This document shows positions 28,543 through 38,294 of a DNA stretch of 64,000 bases, piece after piece. The translations under genes and the position numbers were made by a program. The notes beneath the pieces were generated by a model, which saw nothing but the letters and a program-made list of their open reading frames with translations, was not told the DNA's origin and did not search any database. Position 1 is the first letter of the stretch. Each line of letters opens with the position of its first letter. The DNA comes from Trichococcus flocculiformis. Its GTDB lineage: Bacteria > Bacillota > Bacilli > Lactobacillales > Aerococcaceae. The stretch covers positions 26,656-90,655 of the forward strand of contig NZ_FOQC01000007.1 of assembly GCF_900113645.1 (NCBI RefSeq), written 5' to 3'.

Positions 28543-29157
28543 TTATTTGATAGTGCGTTCAAGCATTTTGTCCACTGCATCCAGATAATCCAATCGGGGA
28601 TTGAACCCGTATGCCACTTCTATCCCGTTTTCCTCAATAAAAACCAAAGGGATCGATTTACGGCCATTATTCAATGTATTCTCCCAAAAGTCAATCAAAT
28701 AGGAACTGTTCAGTAAGAAGACACGGTTGAAGACAGAAAACCGGATCAGTACGAACGTGATTCCTCGCTGTTGGATACACCTTTTCATATGGACGATTTG
28801 ATGCTCGTGGAAGTTGCTCAAGGGTATGGCTGTCTTGTTTTTTGTTTCTTTAGCCTCAAAGTCCAGATATAGCCCCTTGTAAACACCGTTATAGTCGGTA
28901 GTGGAGGACTGACGATAGTAGGCTTCTTTGATGACGGCGGCACTTCTTTTGGGGTAATCCACCTTTACGACTTGGATAGGCGTCGGTTTTTTATGGATGA
29001 CAGCTTTTCCTGATGAAAGGTAATGCTCATTGCTGCTGTTGATTTCTTCTTCAAGCGTCATACCCCGGTTGCTGTATATGAATTCTTTTTTCTTTGCAGT
29101 TTTCGGTAACCGCGACTCGGCATGGAACTTTTTGCCGTTCGGATAATTTACGGCCAC
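28543..29157 (-). CDS. recU: Holliday junction resolvase RecU
   Basis: RecU cleaves Holliday junctions and modulates RecA in Gram-positive bacteria. The 204-aa sequence carries NRGMTLEEEIN, the nuclease core YLDFEAKETKNKTAIPLSNF with the acidic and lysine catalytic residues, and HEHQIVHMKRC. The start is GTG 29157, giving the usual N-terminus (MAVNYPNGKKF). A run of G lies 7 nt upstream on the minus strand, while the upstream TTG at 29163 is too close to it. It is first in the recU-ponA operon. Confidence 0.93.
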   Translation of the reverse strand: MAVNYPNGKKFHAESRLPKTAKKKEFIYSNRGMTLEEEINSSNEHYLSSGKAVIHKKPTPIQVVKVDYPKRSAAVIKEAYYRQSSTTDYNGVYKGLYLDFEAKETKNKTAIPLSNFHEHQIVHMKRCIQQRGITFVLIRFSVFNRVFLLNSSYLIDFWENTLNNGRKSIPLVFIEENGIEVAYGFNPRLDYLDAVDKMLERTIK

Positions 29158-29179
29158 TGGCAATCACCCCCATTGAATG

Positions 29180-29188
29180 ATTATACCA
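29180..29188 (-). promoter_or_regulatory. Extended -10 promoter of recU-ponA
   Basis: On the minus strand TGGTATAAT forms a perfect extended -10 about 20 nt before the recU start. No convincing -35 is visible. Confidence 0.5.
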
Positions 29189-29294
29189 AAAACACACGGT
29201 GAAAGAAATCTAAGAAAGCGTTAAAAATCATTGGTTGAAGCGTGGATAACAGGTGTCTTTTTTGGACGAAAACGGAATAATTAAGCACTTTATG

Positions 29295-29323
29295 TTTACA
29301 ACATCACTTTTCTAGTGTAGTAT
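29295..29323 (+). promoter_or_regulatory. Promoter of tig
   Basis: TTTACA (29295-29300) and TAGTAT (29318-29323) are separated by 17 nt. The first T of the -10 is about 65 nt before the tig ATG. Confidence 0.7.
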
Positions 29324-29382
29324 TGGAGAGTGTGCAATATCAAATTAATTGCAATAAAATCAATATTTTTGGAGGAAAGTAA

Positions 29383-30663
29383 ATGACTGCAAACTGGGAA
29401 AAAACAGGCACTAACGATGGTGTCTTAACATTTGAAATTTCAGAAGAAATCATCAAACAAGAAATGGATAAAGTCTTCAACAAAGTGAAAAAGAACGTTT
29501 CTGTTCCTGGATTCCGTAAAGGTAAAGTTCCTCGTCACGTTTTCAACAATATTTATGGTGAAGAGTCTTTATTCGAAGACGCATTGAACGGCGCTTTGCC
29601 GGCTGCTTATTCGCAAGCTATCGAAGAAGCTGGACTGGATCCTGTTTCTCAACCAAAAATTGACATCAAGAGCATGGAAAAAGGCCAGCCTTGGGTTATC
29701 GCTGCTGAAGTTACAGTGAAACCTGAAGTGAAGCTTGGAGAATACAAAAACCTTAAAGTTGAAAAACAAGACCGCGTCGTTACCGATGAGGATGTTGAAA
29801 ACAACTTGAAAGAAAAACAAGAACGTCAAGCTGAATTGGTGCTTAAAGAAGAAGGCGCAGAACTTGGCGACACAGCTGTGATCGACTACGAAGGATTCGT
29901 TGACGGTGTGGCTTTTGAAGGCGGCAAAGATCAAAACCATTCTTTAGAGTTGGGTTCTAAGCAATTCATCCCAGGCTTTGAAGAGCAATTGGTCGGCGTA
30001 AAAGCTGGAGAAGAAAAAGAGGTTGTCGTGACTTTCCCTGAAGACTATCAAGCTGAAGATCTTAAAGGAAAAGAAGCTACTTTCAAAGTAGTTGTACACG
30101 AAATCAAAACAAAACAATTACCGGCTTTGGATGACGAATTCGCAAAAGATGTCGACGAAGAAGTAGAGTCATTGGACGAATTGAAAGAAAAAATCCGCAA
30201 GGAATTGGAAGAAAGCAAAAATGCTGCAGCTGACGAAGCTGTTCAGGATTTAGCTTTGAGACAAGCCGTGGACAATGCTGAAATCGTTGAATTGCCGCAC
30301 GTAATGGTTCACGATGAAGTACACCGTCAAATGGATCTTTTCCTGAATGATATGCAACGTCAAGGAATCTCTCCTGAATTGTACTACCAAATCACAGGTA
30401 CTACAGAACACGACTTGCACGTTCAAATGGAAGCTGATGCAGATGTACGCACGAAAACATCTCTAGTGTTGGAACAAATCATCAAAGATGAAAACATCGT
30501 CGTTTCTGAAGAAGAAATCGCTGCAGAAATCGAAGAGTTGGCGAAACAATACAACATGGATGCAGACCGTGTCCGCGGATTGGTCAGCTCTGATATGTTG
30601 ACTAACGATATCCAAATGAAGAAAGCGATGAGCATCATCACTGATTCAGCAATCGAAGAATAA
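29383..30663 (+). CDS. tig: Trigger factor chaperone
   Basis: Trigger factor binds at the ribosomal exit tunnel and chaperones nascent chains. The N-terminal ribosome-docking domain contains the signature VPGFRKGKVPRHVFNN at about 44. A FKBP-type PPIase domain (about 160-245) has GDTAVIDYEGFVDGVAFEGG, and a helical substrate-binding C-terminal domain follows. The 426 aa are normal. GGAGG precedes the ATG. Tig followed by clpX is conserved in Bacillota. Confidence 0.97.
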   Translation: MTANWEKTGTNDGVLTFEISEEIIKQEMDKVFNKVKKNVSVPGFRKGKVPRHVFNNIYGEESLFEDALNGALPAAYSQAIEEAGLDPVSQPKIDIKSMEKGQPWVIAAEVTVKPEVKLGEYKNLKVEKQDRVVTDEDVENNLKEKQERQAELVLKEEGAELGDTAVIDYEGFVDGVAFEGGKDQNHSLELGSKQFIPGFEEQLVGVKAGEEKEVVVTFPEDYQAEDLKGKEATFKVVVHEIKTKQLPALDDEFAKDVDEEVESLDELKEKIRKELEESKNAAADEAVQDLALRQAVDNAEIVELPHVMVHDEVHRQMDLFLNDMQRQGISPELYYQITGTTEHDLHVQMEADADVRTKTSLVLEQIIKDENIVVSEEEIAAEIEELAKQYNMDADRVRGLVSSDMLTNDIQMKKAMSIITDSAIEE

Positions 30664-30690
30664 GAAAAGTTGAAACAGAATAAAGAGATC

Positions 30691-30719
30691 GGGACATTGT
30701 CTTCCATAGTCAGTGTCCC
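30691..30719 (+). terminator. Possible weak terminator after tig
   Basis: The GGGACA / TGTCCC stem (30691-30696 with 30714-30719) has a 17-nt loop but no real T-run, so the call is tentative. Confidence 0.3.
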
Positions 30720-30802
30720 ATCTGTTTATATTCAGGGATATATTCGGGCTGTAACCCCCACTAGGTAAACGAATCATATTCTTTTTCAATTTTTCCTTTC
30801 TG

Positions 30803-30811
30803 TGTTAAGAT
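30803..30811 (+). promoter_or_regulatory. Extended -10 promoter candidate for clpX
   Basis: TGTTAAGAT (TGn-TAAGAT) lies about 105 nt before clpX with a T-rich tract upstream. The leader contains small ACCG/CGGT and CCGC/GCGG hairpins. No CtsR tandem box was found. Confidence 0.35.
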
Positions 30812-30917
30812 GTAAACCGTTCGAAAGCGGTCAACCGGATTGCCGCGCTACTGAAAATGGCGGATTCTGGTAAGTTCTGCTGGATCGGAAAGTAAGTATT
30901 TAGGGAGGAGAATGATT

Positions 30918-32165
30918 GTGTTCCATGATGAAAGTGTCGGGACAATACATTGTTCATTCTGCGGAAAATCTCAGGACCAAGTGAAAAAGATCATTGCGGG
31001 GCCGGATGTATATATTTGTAATGAGTGTGTAGATCTGTGCAAAGAGATCATCGAAGAAGAAATCTATGCACCAAGCGAAGCGGTATTCACCGAGGTACCA
31101 AAACCGCAGGAAATCCAAAAGATTTTGGGCGAATATGTGATTGGCCAAGAAAAAGCCAAACGGACGCTATCTGTAGCCGTCTATAATCACTACAAACGCA
31201 TCGGCCAAATGAGCATGATGTCAGAAGATGATAATGTAGAGTTGCAAAAAAGTAATATTTGTTTGATAGGTCCGACTGGTTCGGGCAAAACATTCCTTGG
31301 CCAAACATTGGCGCGCATCCTGGATGTCCCATTTGCGATTGCAGATGCGACAAGTTTGACGGAGGCTGGCTATGTTGGTGAGGATGTCGAGAATATCCTG
31401 TTGAAGCTGCTTCAGGCTGCCGATTTTGATGTCGAGCGTGCTGAACGGGGAATCATTTACATCGACGAGATTGATAAAATCGCCCGCAAAGGTGAAAATG
31501 TATCGATCACGAGAGATGTGAGTGGTGAAGGGGTTCAACAGGCGTTGCTTAAAATTTTGGAAGGCACTGTTGCGAACGTTCCACCGCAAGGCGGCAGAAA
31601 ACACCCGCAACAAGAGTTCATCCAAATCGACACGACGAACATTCTTTTCATTGTCGGTGGTGCCTTCGATGGCATCGAAACCATCGTGAAAGAGCGTCTT
31701 GGCGAAAAAGTCATCGGTTTCGGCTCTCCTCAAGCAAAACACTTGGAAGACAAGAGCATCATGCAGCAGATCATACCGGAAGATCTGTTGAAATTCGGAT
31801 TGATTCCGGAATTCATCGGCCGTTTACCGATTATGGCTGCATTGGAAAAGTTGATGGAAGATGATTTGGTTCATATTCTGACACAACCAAAGAACGCTCT
31901 GGTTAAACAATACAAGAAATTGCTTGAGTTGGATGGCGTCGAATTGGTGTTCGAAGATGACGCATTACGGTCAATCGCCAAAAAAGCACTCGAAAGAAAT
32001 ACAGGTGCCCGCGGATTGCGCTCCATCATCGAAAACATCATGCTGGACATCATGTTTGATATCCCAAGCAGAGATGAAATCGTGAAATGCGTCATAACGG
32101 ACAACACTGTCAATGGCATCGGTGCGCCGTTGCTGTTCGATGAAGACGGCAAACAGATCAACTGA
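30918..32165 (+). CDS. clpX: ClpXP protease ATPase subunit ClpX
   Basis: ClpX unfolds substrates and feeds them to ClpP. The N-terminal zinc-binding domain shows [10 protein letters not shown] and CNECVDLC. The AAA+ core has [15 protein letters not shown] (Walker A), YIDEIDKI (Walker B), GYVGEDVE and the sensor-2 [11 protein letters not shown] ClpP-binding loop of IGF type (VIGFGSPQ) is present. The start is GTG 30918, 9 nt after GGGAGG, rather than the ATG at 30912, which is only 3 nt away. The length is 415 aa. Confidence 0.95.
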   Translation: MFHDESVGTIHCSFCGKSQDQVKKIIAGPDVYICNECVDLCKEIIEEEIYAPSEAVFTEVPKPQEIQKILGEYVIGQEKAKRTLSVAVYNHYKRIGQMSMMSEDDNVELQKSNICLIGPTGSGKTFLGQTLARILDVPFAIADATSLTEAGYVGEDVENILLKLLQAADFDVERAERGIIYIDEIDKIARKGENVSITRDVSGEGVQQALLKILEGTVANVPPQGGRKHPQQEFIQIDTTNILFIVGGAFDGIETIVKERLGEKVIGFGSPQAKHLEDKSIMQQIIPEDLLKFGLIPEFIGRLPIMAALEKLMEDDLVHILTQPKNALVKQYKKLLELDGVELVFEDDALRSIAKKALERNTGARGLRSIIENIMLDIMFDIPSRDEIVKCVITDNTVNGIGAPLLFDEDGKQIN

Positions 32166-32185
32166 ACATGAGCTTGCGTTAGAAG

Positions 32186-32228
32186 TCCGGCGAATCAGAC
32201 AATTTTTAATCTGATTTCCGGATTTTTT
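32186..32228 (+). terminator. Terminator after clpX
   Basis: The interrupted stem TCCGG..AATCAGA / TCTGATT..CCGGA (32186-32222) is followed by six T. Confidence 0.85.
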
Positions 32229-32310
32229 CGCCTAGTCATGGCAGTCGATTGCAAGAAGGGTTTTAAGCGTCGGTTTTATTGCAGACGGCTTTGAGAAGGA
32301 GTGAAAACAA

Positions 32311-32919
32311 ATGCATGTAAAAGAAGCAGAAATCGTAATGAGTGCGGTCGATCCGAAACAATACCCAGACACCGGTTTTGCTGAAATTGCTTTGGCGGGA
32401 CGGTCCAACGTGGGCAAGTCTTCGTTCATCAACAAGTTGATCAATCGTAAAGCGTTAGCGCGGACATCCAGCAAACCGGGAAAGACCCAGACTTTGAACT
32501 TCTATTTGATCAATAATTCATTTTATTTTGTGGATGTTCCGGGTTATGGTTACGCGAAAGTTTCGAAGACGGAACGGGCGAAATGGGGCCAGATGCTGGA
32601 GACGTACTTTACACAACGGGACACATTGCGTCATGTCTTTTTGGTTGTCGATTTTCGTCATGAACCAACCGAAGACGATATTCAGATGAAGGATTTTATC
32701 GAGTATTACAATCTTCCTTATTCGGTCATCGCGACCAAATGCGATAAAATACCACGCGGGAAATGGAATCAACATTTTTATCGCATCAAGAAAGCGTTGA
32801 ATATTCCGAGCGATGAGTCCTTGATCATGTTCTCAAAAGAAACGGGAGAGGGTTTTGAAAAGGCCTGGACGTTGATTGAAGGAATATTGGCTGAGTATGA
32901 TGAAGCTGCGCAGGACTAA
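32311..32919 (+). CDS. engB: Ribosome biogenesis GTP-binding protein EngB (YsxC)
   Basis: This essential GTPase is involved in 50S subunit assembly. The G1 motif is [17 protein letters not shown], switch I contains [15 protein letters not shown]3 is DVPGYGYAK and G4 is TKCDK. The 202-aa size fits. AAGGAG precedes the ATG by 9 nt. ClpX-engB adjacency is typical of Bacillota and Lactobacillales. Confidence 0.96.
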   Translation: MHVKEAEIVMSAVDPKQYPDTGFAEIALAGRSNVGKSSFINKLINRKALARTSSKPGKTQTLNFYLINNSFYFVDVPGYGYAKVSKTERAKWGQMLETYFTQRDTLRHVFLVVDFRHEPTEDDIQMKDFIEYYNLPYSVIATKCDKIPRGKWNQHFYRIKKALNIPSDESLIMFSKETGEGFEKAWTLIEGILAEYDEAAQD

Positions 32920-32928
32920 CAAAAAAAC

Positions 32929-32963
32929 AATGGGCAACATCCTACTATTGGGTGTTGCCCATT
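32929..32963 (+). terminator. Hairpin terminator after engB
   Basis: A 14-bp stem (32929-32942 with 32950-32963) with a 7-nt loop is preceded by an A-run. The T-run after it is poor, so termination may be more efficient on the opposite strand or partial. Confidence 0.6.
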
Positions 32964-33033
32964 CTTCGTCCATTCGTTATGATGGGTTAGACAAGGTGCT
33001 TGTCGTCGAACGAATAGGACATAGGAGGGCAAT

Positions 33034-34308
33034 ATGGGGACTGAAGAAAAGCTGAGCCGTTACACGACTGAAGAAAAAAGTTGGATTATGCAGGATTGGG
33101 CGAATTCGGCATATTCCATTATGATCACAACAGCAGTATTCCCTTTGTATTTCAAGTCGATCGCGGAAAGTGGCGGATTGGCGGATGCAGACTCGACAGC
33201 TTATTGGGGATATGCGAATGCGGCTGCCACTCTTGTTGTGTCGCTGCTTGCCCCTGTATTGGGAGCTGTCGCGGATTACAAAGGCTTTCGCAATCCTTTG
33301 TTTACGGGCTTTACGTTGGCCGGCATTTTCGCAACGATTGGGTTTGTATTTGTGCCTGCTGCAAATTGGCTGTTTCTGTTGGGTTTGTACATGTTATCTG
33401 TGATTGGTTTTTCCGGAGCGAATATTTTTTATGACGGCTCCTTGATGGACGTGACGACCGATGAACGGATGGACCGCATATCCTCGGCGGGATTCGGCTG
33501 GGGCTATATCGGCAGTTCCATTCCTTTCGTCATCTTCATTTTTTTCCAATTGACCGGCATTTTGCCATTGAGCACGAGCGGCATTGTGAAGGGCGGCTTC
33601 ATCCTGACTGCGGTTTGGTGGTTCATCTTCACCATCCCTTATTGGAAGAATGTCAAGCAGAACTATTACATCGAAAAAGAGCCGCTTGTGGTCCGCAAGA
33701 GTTTTGTCAGATTATGGGAAACGCTGAAGAACATCAAGGAATACAGACAAGCCTTTTTATTTTTGTTGGCTTATTTCTTCTACATCGACGGAGTTGGGAC
33801 CATCTTCAAGATGGCGACTGCGGTTGGATCGGATATCGGGCTCTCTTCGAATGAACTGATCGTTGTCATGCTGGTGGTCCAGTTCGTTGCTTTCCCGTTT
33901 TCCATCCTGTACGGCCGAGCATCCAAGCGCTTCGGCAACAAGAACATGATTTTTGTGGGCATTGTAACCTATATTTTTATCTGCATTTATGCGCTGCAGT
34001 TGGACTCGTTGCTGACATTCATCATTTTGGCGCTGCTTGTGGGCACAGCCCAAGGCGGCGTGCAGGCGTTGAGCCGATCCTTATTCGGTCAATTGATCCC
34101 GAAAGAGCAAGCGAACGAATTTTTCGGATTCTATAACATCTTCGGAAAATTTGCGGCTGTGGTCGGTCCGCTGCTGGTCGGACTCATCTCGCAGCTGACA
34201 GGAAACTCGTTGGATGGCGTTTTTGCCCTGATCATCCTGTTCGTAATCGGCGGGATACTGCTGTTCTTTGTACAAGTTCCGGATCCGCAAGCAAAGCAGC
34301 AGAGTTGA
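33034..34308 (+). CDS. MFS transporter, UMF1/Atg22-like family
   Basis: This integral membrane protein of 424 aa has about 12 hydrophobic helices. The N-terminal stretch KSWIMQDWANSAYSIMITTA is the hallmark of the UMF1 (Atg22-like) branch of the major facilitator superfamily. The central GTAQGGVQALSRSLFGQLIP motif also fits. Substrates of bacterial members are unknown; the eukaryotic Atg22 exports amino acids from vacuoles. It stands alone between engB and dnaG, and AGGAGG precedes the ATG. Confidence 0.85.
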   Translation: MGTEEKLSRYTTEEKSWIMQDWANSAYSIMITTAVFPLYFKSIAESGGLADADSTAYWGYANAAATLVVSLLAPVLGAVADYKGFRNPLFTGFTLAGIFATIGFVFVPAANWLFLLGLYMLSVIGFSGANIFYDGSLMDVTTDERMDRISSAGFGWGYIGSSIPFVIFIFFQLTGILPLSTSGIVKGGFILTAVWWFIFTIPYWKNVKQNYYIEKEPLVVRKSFVRLWETLKNIKEYRQAFLFLLAYFFYIDGVGTIFKMATAVGSDIGLSSNELIVVMLVVQFVAFPFSILYGRASKRFGNKNMIFVGIVTYIFICIYALQLDSLLTFIILALLVGTAQGGVQALSRSLFGQLIPKEQANEFFGFYNIFGKFAAVVGPLLVGLISQLTGNSLDGVFALIILFVIGGILLFFVQVPDPQAKQQS

Positions 34309-34324
34309 CCAATTGGATTAAAGT

Positions 34325-34353
34325 TTGCTTGTGTGCCAAAAATGTGGTAAAAT
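34325..34353 (+). promoter_or_regulatory. Promoter of the dnaG-rpoD operon
   Basis: TTGCTT (34325-34330) and TAAAAT (34348-34353) are separated by 17 nt, with a TGG immediately before the -10 (extended -10). They lie 60-90 nt before dnaG. Confidence 0.75.
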
Positions 34354-34415
34354 CTAATTTGCATCTTTATGCTCGTTTTTATAAAATGAAGACATTTCTT
34401 CAAGGTGGGAGACAT

Positions 34416-36293
34416 TTGGCAGAACGTATTTCAGAAGAAAAATTAGCGCAAATCAGAACCGAAACGAATATTGTTGATGTCGTCAGCCAATATGTACAAC
34501 TTAAAAAAAGAGGCAAGAATCATTTCGGATTTTGCCCGTTCCATGACGAGAAGACCCCTTCTTTTTCTGTTGCAGAAGAAAAACAGATTTTCCACTGTTT
34601 CAGCTGCGGAAGAGGAGGGAATGTTTTTACCTTTTTGATGGATGTCGAGGGCGTTTCGTTCGTTGAGGCAGTCATCAAGACAGCCGAATTAAGCAACATT
34701 GCCTTGGATTTCTCGTACGAAAGCCATGCACAGGATAATCCGCTGCAGTCAAAAAAGGAAAAACTGATCCAAATCCACGAGGAAGCAGCTGCCTTTTACC
34801 ATCAGGTCCTGATGAATACCGTCACGGGGCAAGCTGCGCTTGATTACATGATCCAACGCGGTTTCACCCCGGAGACACTAAAAGAGTATCAAATAGGGTT
34901 TTCCCCTTCCAATCGGACGGCGCTCTTTCAAATGCTAAAAGCGAAGGCATTCGATGAAGGACTCCTTCAGGAAAGTGGTATATTCACGGATAGACAAGGC
35001 CAGAACGAACTTTTTGATCGCTTCTCGGCCAGGATCATTTTCCCATTGCGGAACTCTAAAGGAAAGACGGTCGCTTTTTCCGGCAGAATTCTGCATGCTT
35101 CCCCAGTGGATGACACAGGTTATCATGAAGCAAAATACTTGAACAGCCCTGAAACACTTTTGTTCAACAAACGGGATTTCCTTTTCAACTTCGATAAAGC
35201 CCGCAGTGAGATCCGAAGGCATTCAGAAGTGATCCTTTTCGAAGGATACATGGATGTCATATCCGCTTGGCAAGCGGGAGTGAAAAATGGTGTTGCCTCG
35301 ATGGGGACCAGTCTGACGGAAGAACAGAACCGTATATTGACGAAAACCGCTGATAAAATAGTCATTGCCTATGACGGTGATCGTCCCGGGGTCGAAGCAA
35401 CGAAGCGCGCCATAGAGATACTGGAACGCAACAAGCACTTCGATATCTCCATTTTCCCGCTGGAAGCAGGCATGGACCCGGATGAATACATCCAGCAGAA
35501 AGGTCCGGAGGCATTTGCTAAAGCACTGAGCAACAACAGGGAGACAGTCATTCAGTTCTATTCACGCTACCTCAAGATGAATCTGAACCTGGATTCCGAA
35601 AAAAATCGCATCACCTATATCGAAACTATGCTTAAGGCATTGGCTCCCTTGGATTCTCTGGTCGAAAGAGAGCTTTACATGAAGGACATCGCGGATGAAT
35701 TCAGTATTCCGATCGATATTCTGCAGAAGCAATTGAAGGGTTATCAGCAAGAGGTGCTTCAGCAAAGACCTGAACGCGAGCCGGTCAGAAGAACCGCGCC
35801 GCAAGATGCCACTCAACACGCGCTGTATCCAAGCACGAATAAACGCAAAGTGACCCAGGCTGAGCAAAGCGAAAAGCAGCTGCTTTACCGTCTGTTTCAT
35901 TTCGAGGAAGTCTGGTCGTATCTGAATGAAATTGATGCGGATTTCAATTTCATCCATGATGACTACCAGACAATCTACATTTTGTATGAAGAGTTTTTCA
36001 GACAGAATGGGTTGGTCGGCAATATCGATCAATTCTTGGACCGCATCAATAATCCGGCTCTTCAAAACGTGATTACGGAGATTGAATGGTTCCAATTGGA
36101 TTCGGAAGTCACCTATCAGGAAATTCAGGATCTCGTCCATATCATCCGGGACAAGTCGTCTTTACAGGATCAACTGACCAAGAAACAGGCAGAGATGAAG
36201 GAAGCGCGAAAGAAAAATGACAATGAACGTCTGAAGACAATCATGTTGGAAATCGTTTCGCTCTCAAAAGAATTAAAAGCAACAAAGAAATAG
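34416..36293 (+). CDS. dnaG: DNA primase
   Basis: DnaG lays RNA primers for the replisome. The N-terminal zinc ribbon has [11 protein letters not shown] and CFSCGRGGN (about 40-65). The TOPRIM core contains [17 protein letters not shown] and [18 protein letters not shown]. The C-terminal third is the DnaB-helicase-interaction region. The frame is open back into the upstream MFS gene and across the promoter, so the start is set at TTG 34416, preceded by AAGGTGGGAG. This gives [14 protein letters not shown] and 625 aa, in line with the family. It is followed after 26 nt by rpoD, the classical pair. Confidence 0.94.
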   Translation: MAERISEEKLAQIRTETNIVDVVSQYVQLKKRGKNHFGFCPFHDEKTPSFSVAEEKQIFHCFSCGRGGNVFTFLMDVEGVSFVEAVIKTAELSNIALDFSYESHAQDNPLQSKKEKLIQIHEEAAAFYHQVLMNTVTGQAALDYMIQRGFTPETLKEYQIGFSPSNRTALFQMLKAKAFDEGLLQESGIFTDRQGQNELFDRFSARIIFPLRNSKGKTVAFSGRILHASPVDDTGYHEAKYLNSPETLLFNKRDFLFNFDKARSEIRRHSEVILFEGYMDVISAWQAGVKNGVASMGTSLTEEQNRILTKTADKIVIAYDGDRPGVEATKRAIEILERNKHFDISIFPLEAGMDPDEYIQQKGPEAFAKALSNNRETVIQFYSRYLKMNLNLDSEKNRITYIETMLKALAPLDSLVERELYMKDIADEFSIPIDILQKQLKGYQQEVLQQRPEREPVRRTAPQDATQHALYPSTNKRKVTQAEQSEKQLLYRLFHFEEVWSYLNEIDADFNFIHDDYQTIYILYEEFFRQNGLVGNIDQFLDRINNPALQNVITEIEWFQLDSEVTYQEIQDLVHIIRDKSSLQDQLTKKQAEMKEARKKNDNERLKTIMLEIVSLSKELKATKK

Positions 36294-36319
36294 CCCGCAT
36301 CGAATGGAGGAATCATTTT

Positions 36320-37456
36320 ATGGCAATCGAAAAAAATGATCAAGGTTTAACGATAGAACAGGTAACCAAAAAGCTGATCGCAGAACATAAATTACTGGGG
36401 TCCGTCTTCTACGACGAATTGGCTGATAAGATAGCTACACCTTTCCAATTGGACGCGGATGACATGGATAAACTCATACAAAAAATGGAAGACGGCGGTG
36501 TCAGTGTCGTAGACGCAGACGGCGGCCCGACAGCGCGTCAACTTGCCAAAGAAACAGTGAAGCCAGAAAAAGCAGCCACATCCAAAAAGGACGAAGAAGA
36601 AGACCCGATGGCTGTGCCTCCCGGAGTGAAAATCAATGACCCTGTCCGTATGTACTTGAAGGAAATCGGCCGCGTGCCTTTGTTGAACGCAGAGGAAGAA
36701 GTCAATTTGGCCTTGCGCATCAAAGACGGCGATCAAGAAGCAAAACAGCAATTGGCTGAGGCCAACTTGCGTCTGGTTGTTTCCATCGCGAAACGTTATG
36801 TCGGTCGGGGCATGCAGTTCCTGGATCTGATCCAGGAAGGCAATATGGGTCTGATGAAAGCTGTCGAAAAATTTGACCATACGAAAGGTTTCAAATTCTC
36901 CACCTATGCCACTTGGTGGATTCGTCAAGCCATCACCCGTGCCATCGCCGACCAAGCCAGAACGATCCGTATCCCTGTGCATATGGTTGAAACGATCAAT
37001 AAATTGGTCCGGATCCAACGGCAATTACTGCAGGATCTTGGGCGCGAACCGACACCTGAAGAAATCGGCGCCGAGATGGATCTTCCGACCGAAAAAGTCA
37101 GAGAGATCCTGAAAATTGCTCAGGAGCCTGTTTCCTTGGAAACGCCTATCGGGGAAGAAGATGATTCTCATTTGGGCGACTTCATTGAAGATCAGGAAGT
37201 CTTGAGTCCAGCTGAGCATACTGCTCAGACACTTCTGAAGGAACAACTTGAGGAAGTGTTGGACACTTTGACCGACCGCGAGGAAAACGTTCTTCGTCTG
37301 CGCTTCGGTCTTGATGACGGGAATGTCAGGACATTGGAGCAAGTAGGGAAGGTATTCGGCGTAACCCGCGAGCGGATCCGTCAAATCGAAGCGAAAGCTT
37401 TACGCAAACTGCGTCATCCAAGCCGTTCGAAACAATTAAAAGATTTTCTTGAGTAA
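36320..37456 (+). CDS. rpoD: Primary sigma factor RpoD (SigA)
   Basis: This is the vegetative sigma factor that directs RNA polymerase to -35/-10 promoters. Region 1.1 is short (about 1-90). Region 1.2 begins with [15 protein letters not shown]. Region 2 carries [19 protein letters not shown] and [20 protein letters not shown]. Region 4 ends with [20 protein letters not shown]. At 378 aa it is the normal Gram-positive length. AATGGAGG precedes the ATG; it is cotranscribed with dnaG. Confidence 0.98.
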   Translation: MAIEKNDQGLTIEQVTKKLIAEHKLLGSVFYDELADKIATPFQLDADDMDKLIQKMEDGGVSVVDADGGPTARQLAKETVKPEKAATSKKDEEEDPMAVPPGVKINDPVRMYLKEIGRVPLLNAEEEVNLALRIKDGDQEAKQQLAEANLRLVVSIAKRYVGRGMQFLDLIQEGNMGLMKAVEKFDHTKGFKFSTYATWWIRQAITRAIADQARTIRIPVHMVETINKLVRIQRQLLQDLGREPTPEEIGAEMDLPTEKVREILKIAQEPVSLETPIGEEDDSHLGDFIEDQEVLSPAEHTAQTLLKEQLEEVLDTLTDREENVLRLRFGLDDGNVRTLEQVGKVFGVTRERIRQIEAKALRKLRHPSRSKQLKDFLE

Positions 37457-37467
37457 TAAGCATCTGA

Positions 37468-37492
37468 CCCGAGTTATTGCACTCGGGTTTTT
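37468..37492 (+). terminator. Terminator after rpoD
   Basis: CCCGAGT / ACTCGGG (37468-37474 with 37481-37487) is followed by five T. Confidence 0.92.
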
Positions 37493-37592
37493 CTTATGCC
37501 GTTTTCCGAGTGATATCAGGTTTTATGGGATATCTGGAAGGGAATTGTGCTAAAATAGTACTATCAGCAAAAATGGAAAGGGAGGGATGAGG

Positions 37593-38294
37593 TTGAATAT
37601 TCAACAATTATCCGTAAGACTCGAGACAGTCGCAGGCTTTGTGCCGAAAAATGCGAGACTGGCCGATATAGGCTCGGATCACGCCTATTTGCCTTGTGTT
37701 TTGGCGGCGCGCGATGTCGTCAGTTACGCATTGGCAGGTGAAGTTGTGAAAGGCCCATTCGAATCGGCAGCGGAACAGATCAAAACATCAGGAGTCGGCG
37801 ATCGCGTCAGCGCTAGGCTTGGCGATGGCATGGATGTAATTGAGACGACAGACGATATCAACGTCGTCACCATCTGCGGGATGGGTGGGGACTTGATTTC
37901 CAAAATTCTGGAAAAAGGCAGACTGAAAGATAAACTGGTCGGTGTGGAACGATTGATTCTTCAGCCCAATAACGGAGAAAAGAAACTGCGTGAATGGCTG
38001 ATTGGCCATCAATACAAAATCATCGACGAAACGATATTGGAAGAAAATGGTAAGATTTATGAAATCCTCGTTGCCGAGAAGGCAGAGTCGCCAGAAAACT
38101 ACAGCAATTTAGAATATAGCTTCGGACGTTTCCTGCTTCAGGAAAAAAATGATATTTTCCGCAAAAAATGGTCAGCCGAAATCGATAAATGCCAATACAT
38201 ATTGGACAGTATGCAAAAAGCAAGCAACGATCTGAATGAAAAAGAACAGCAAGTGATCAATAAAATCAATGAAATTAAAGAGGTGCTGAAATGA
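37593..38294 (+). CDS. trmK: tRNA (adenine(22)-N1)-methyltransferase TrmK
   Basis: TrmK is a class I SAM-dependent methyltransferase that makes m1A22 in tRNA. The Rossmann region starts LADIGSDHAYLPCVLAARD, followed by VVTICGMGGDLISKIL, both characteristic. The C-terminal part is a coiled coil of about 60 residues, as in Bacillus TrmK. The start is TTG 37593, 6 nt after GGAGGG at 37581-37586; an ATG at 37587 sits on top of that site. The stop overlaps the next gene by 4 nt (ATGA). The trmK-nif3 pair following rpoD is conserved. Confidence 0.9.
   Translation: MNIQQLSVRLETVAGFVPKNARLADIGSDHAYLPCVLAARDVVSYALAGEVVKGPFESAAEQIKTSGVGDRVSARLGDGMDVIETTDDINVVTICGMGGDLISKILEKGRLKDKLVGVERLILQPNNGEKKLREWLIGHQYKIIDETILEENGKIYEILVAEKAESPENYSNLEYSFGRFLLQEKNDIFRKKWSAEIDKCQYILDSMQKASNDLNEKEQQVINKINEIKEVLK

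Noticed and set aside
28587..28610. tRNA T-arm-like sequence GGGGATTGAACCC
   Set aside because: It is within recU coding sequence and no acceptor, D or anticodon arms surround it.
34305..34415. Upstream extension of the dnaG frame
   Set aside because: It overlaps the end of the MFS gene and runs through the dnaG promoter; primase homology begins at the TTG at 34416.
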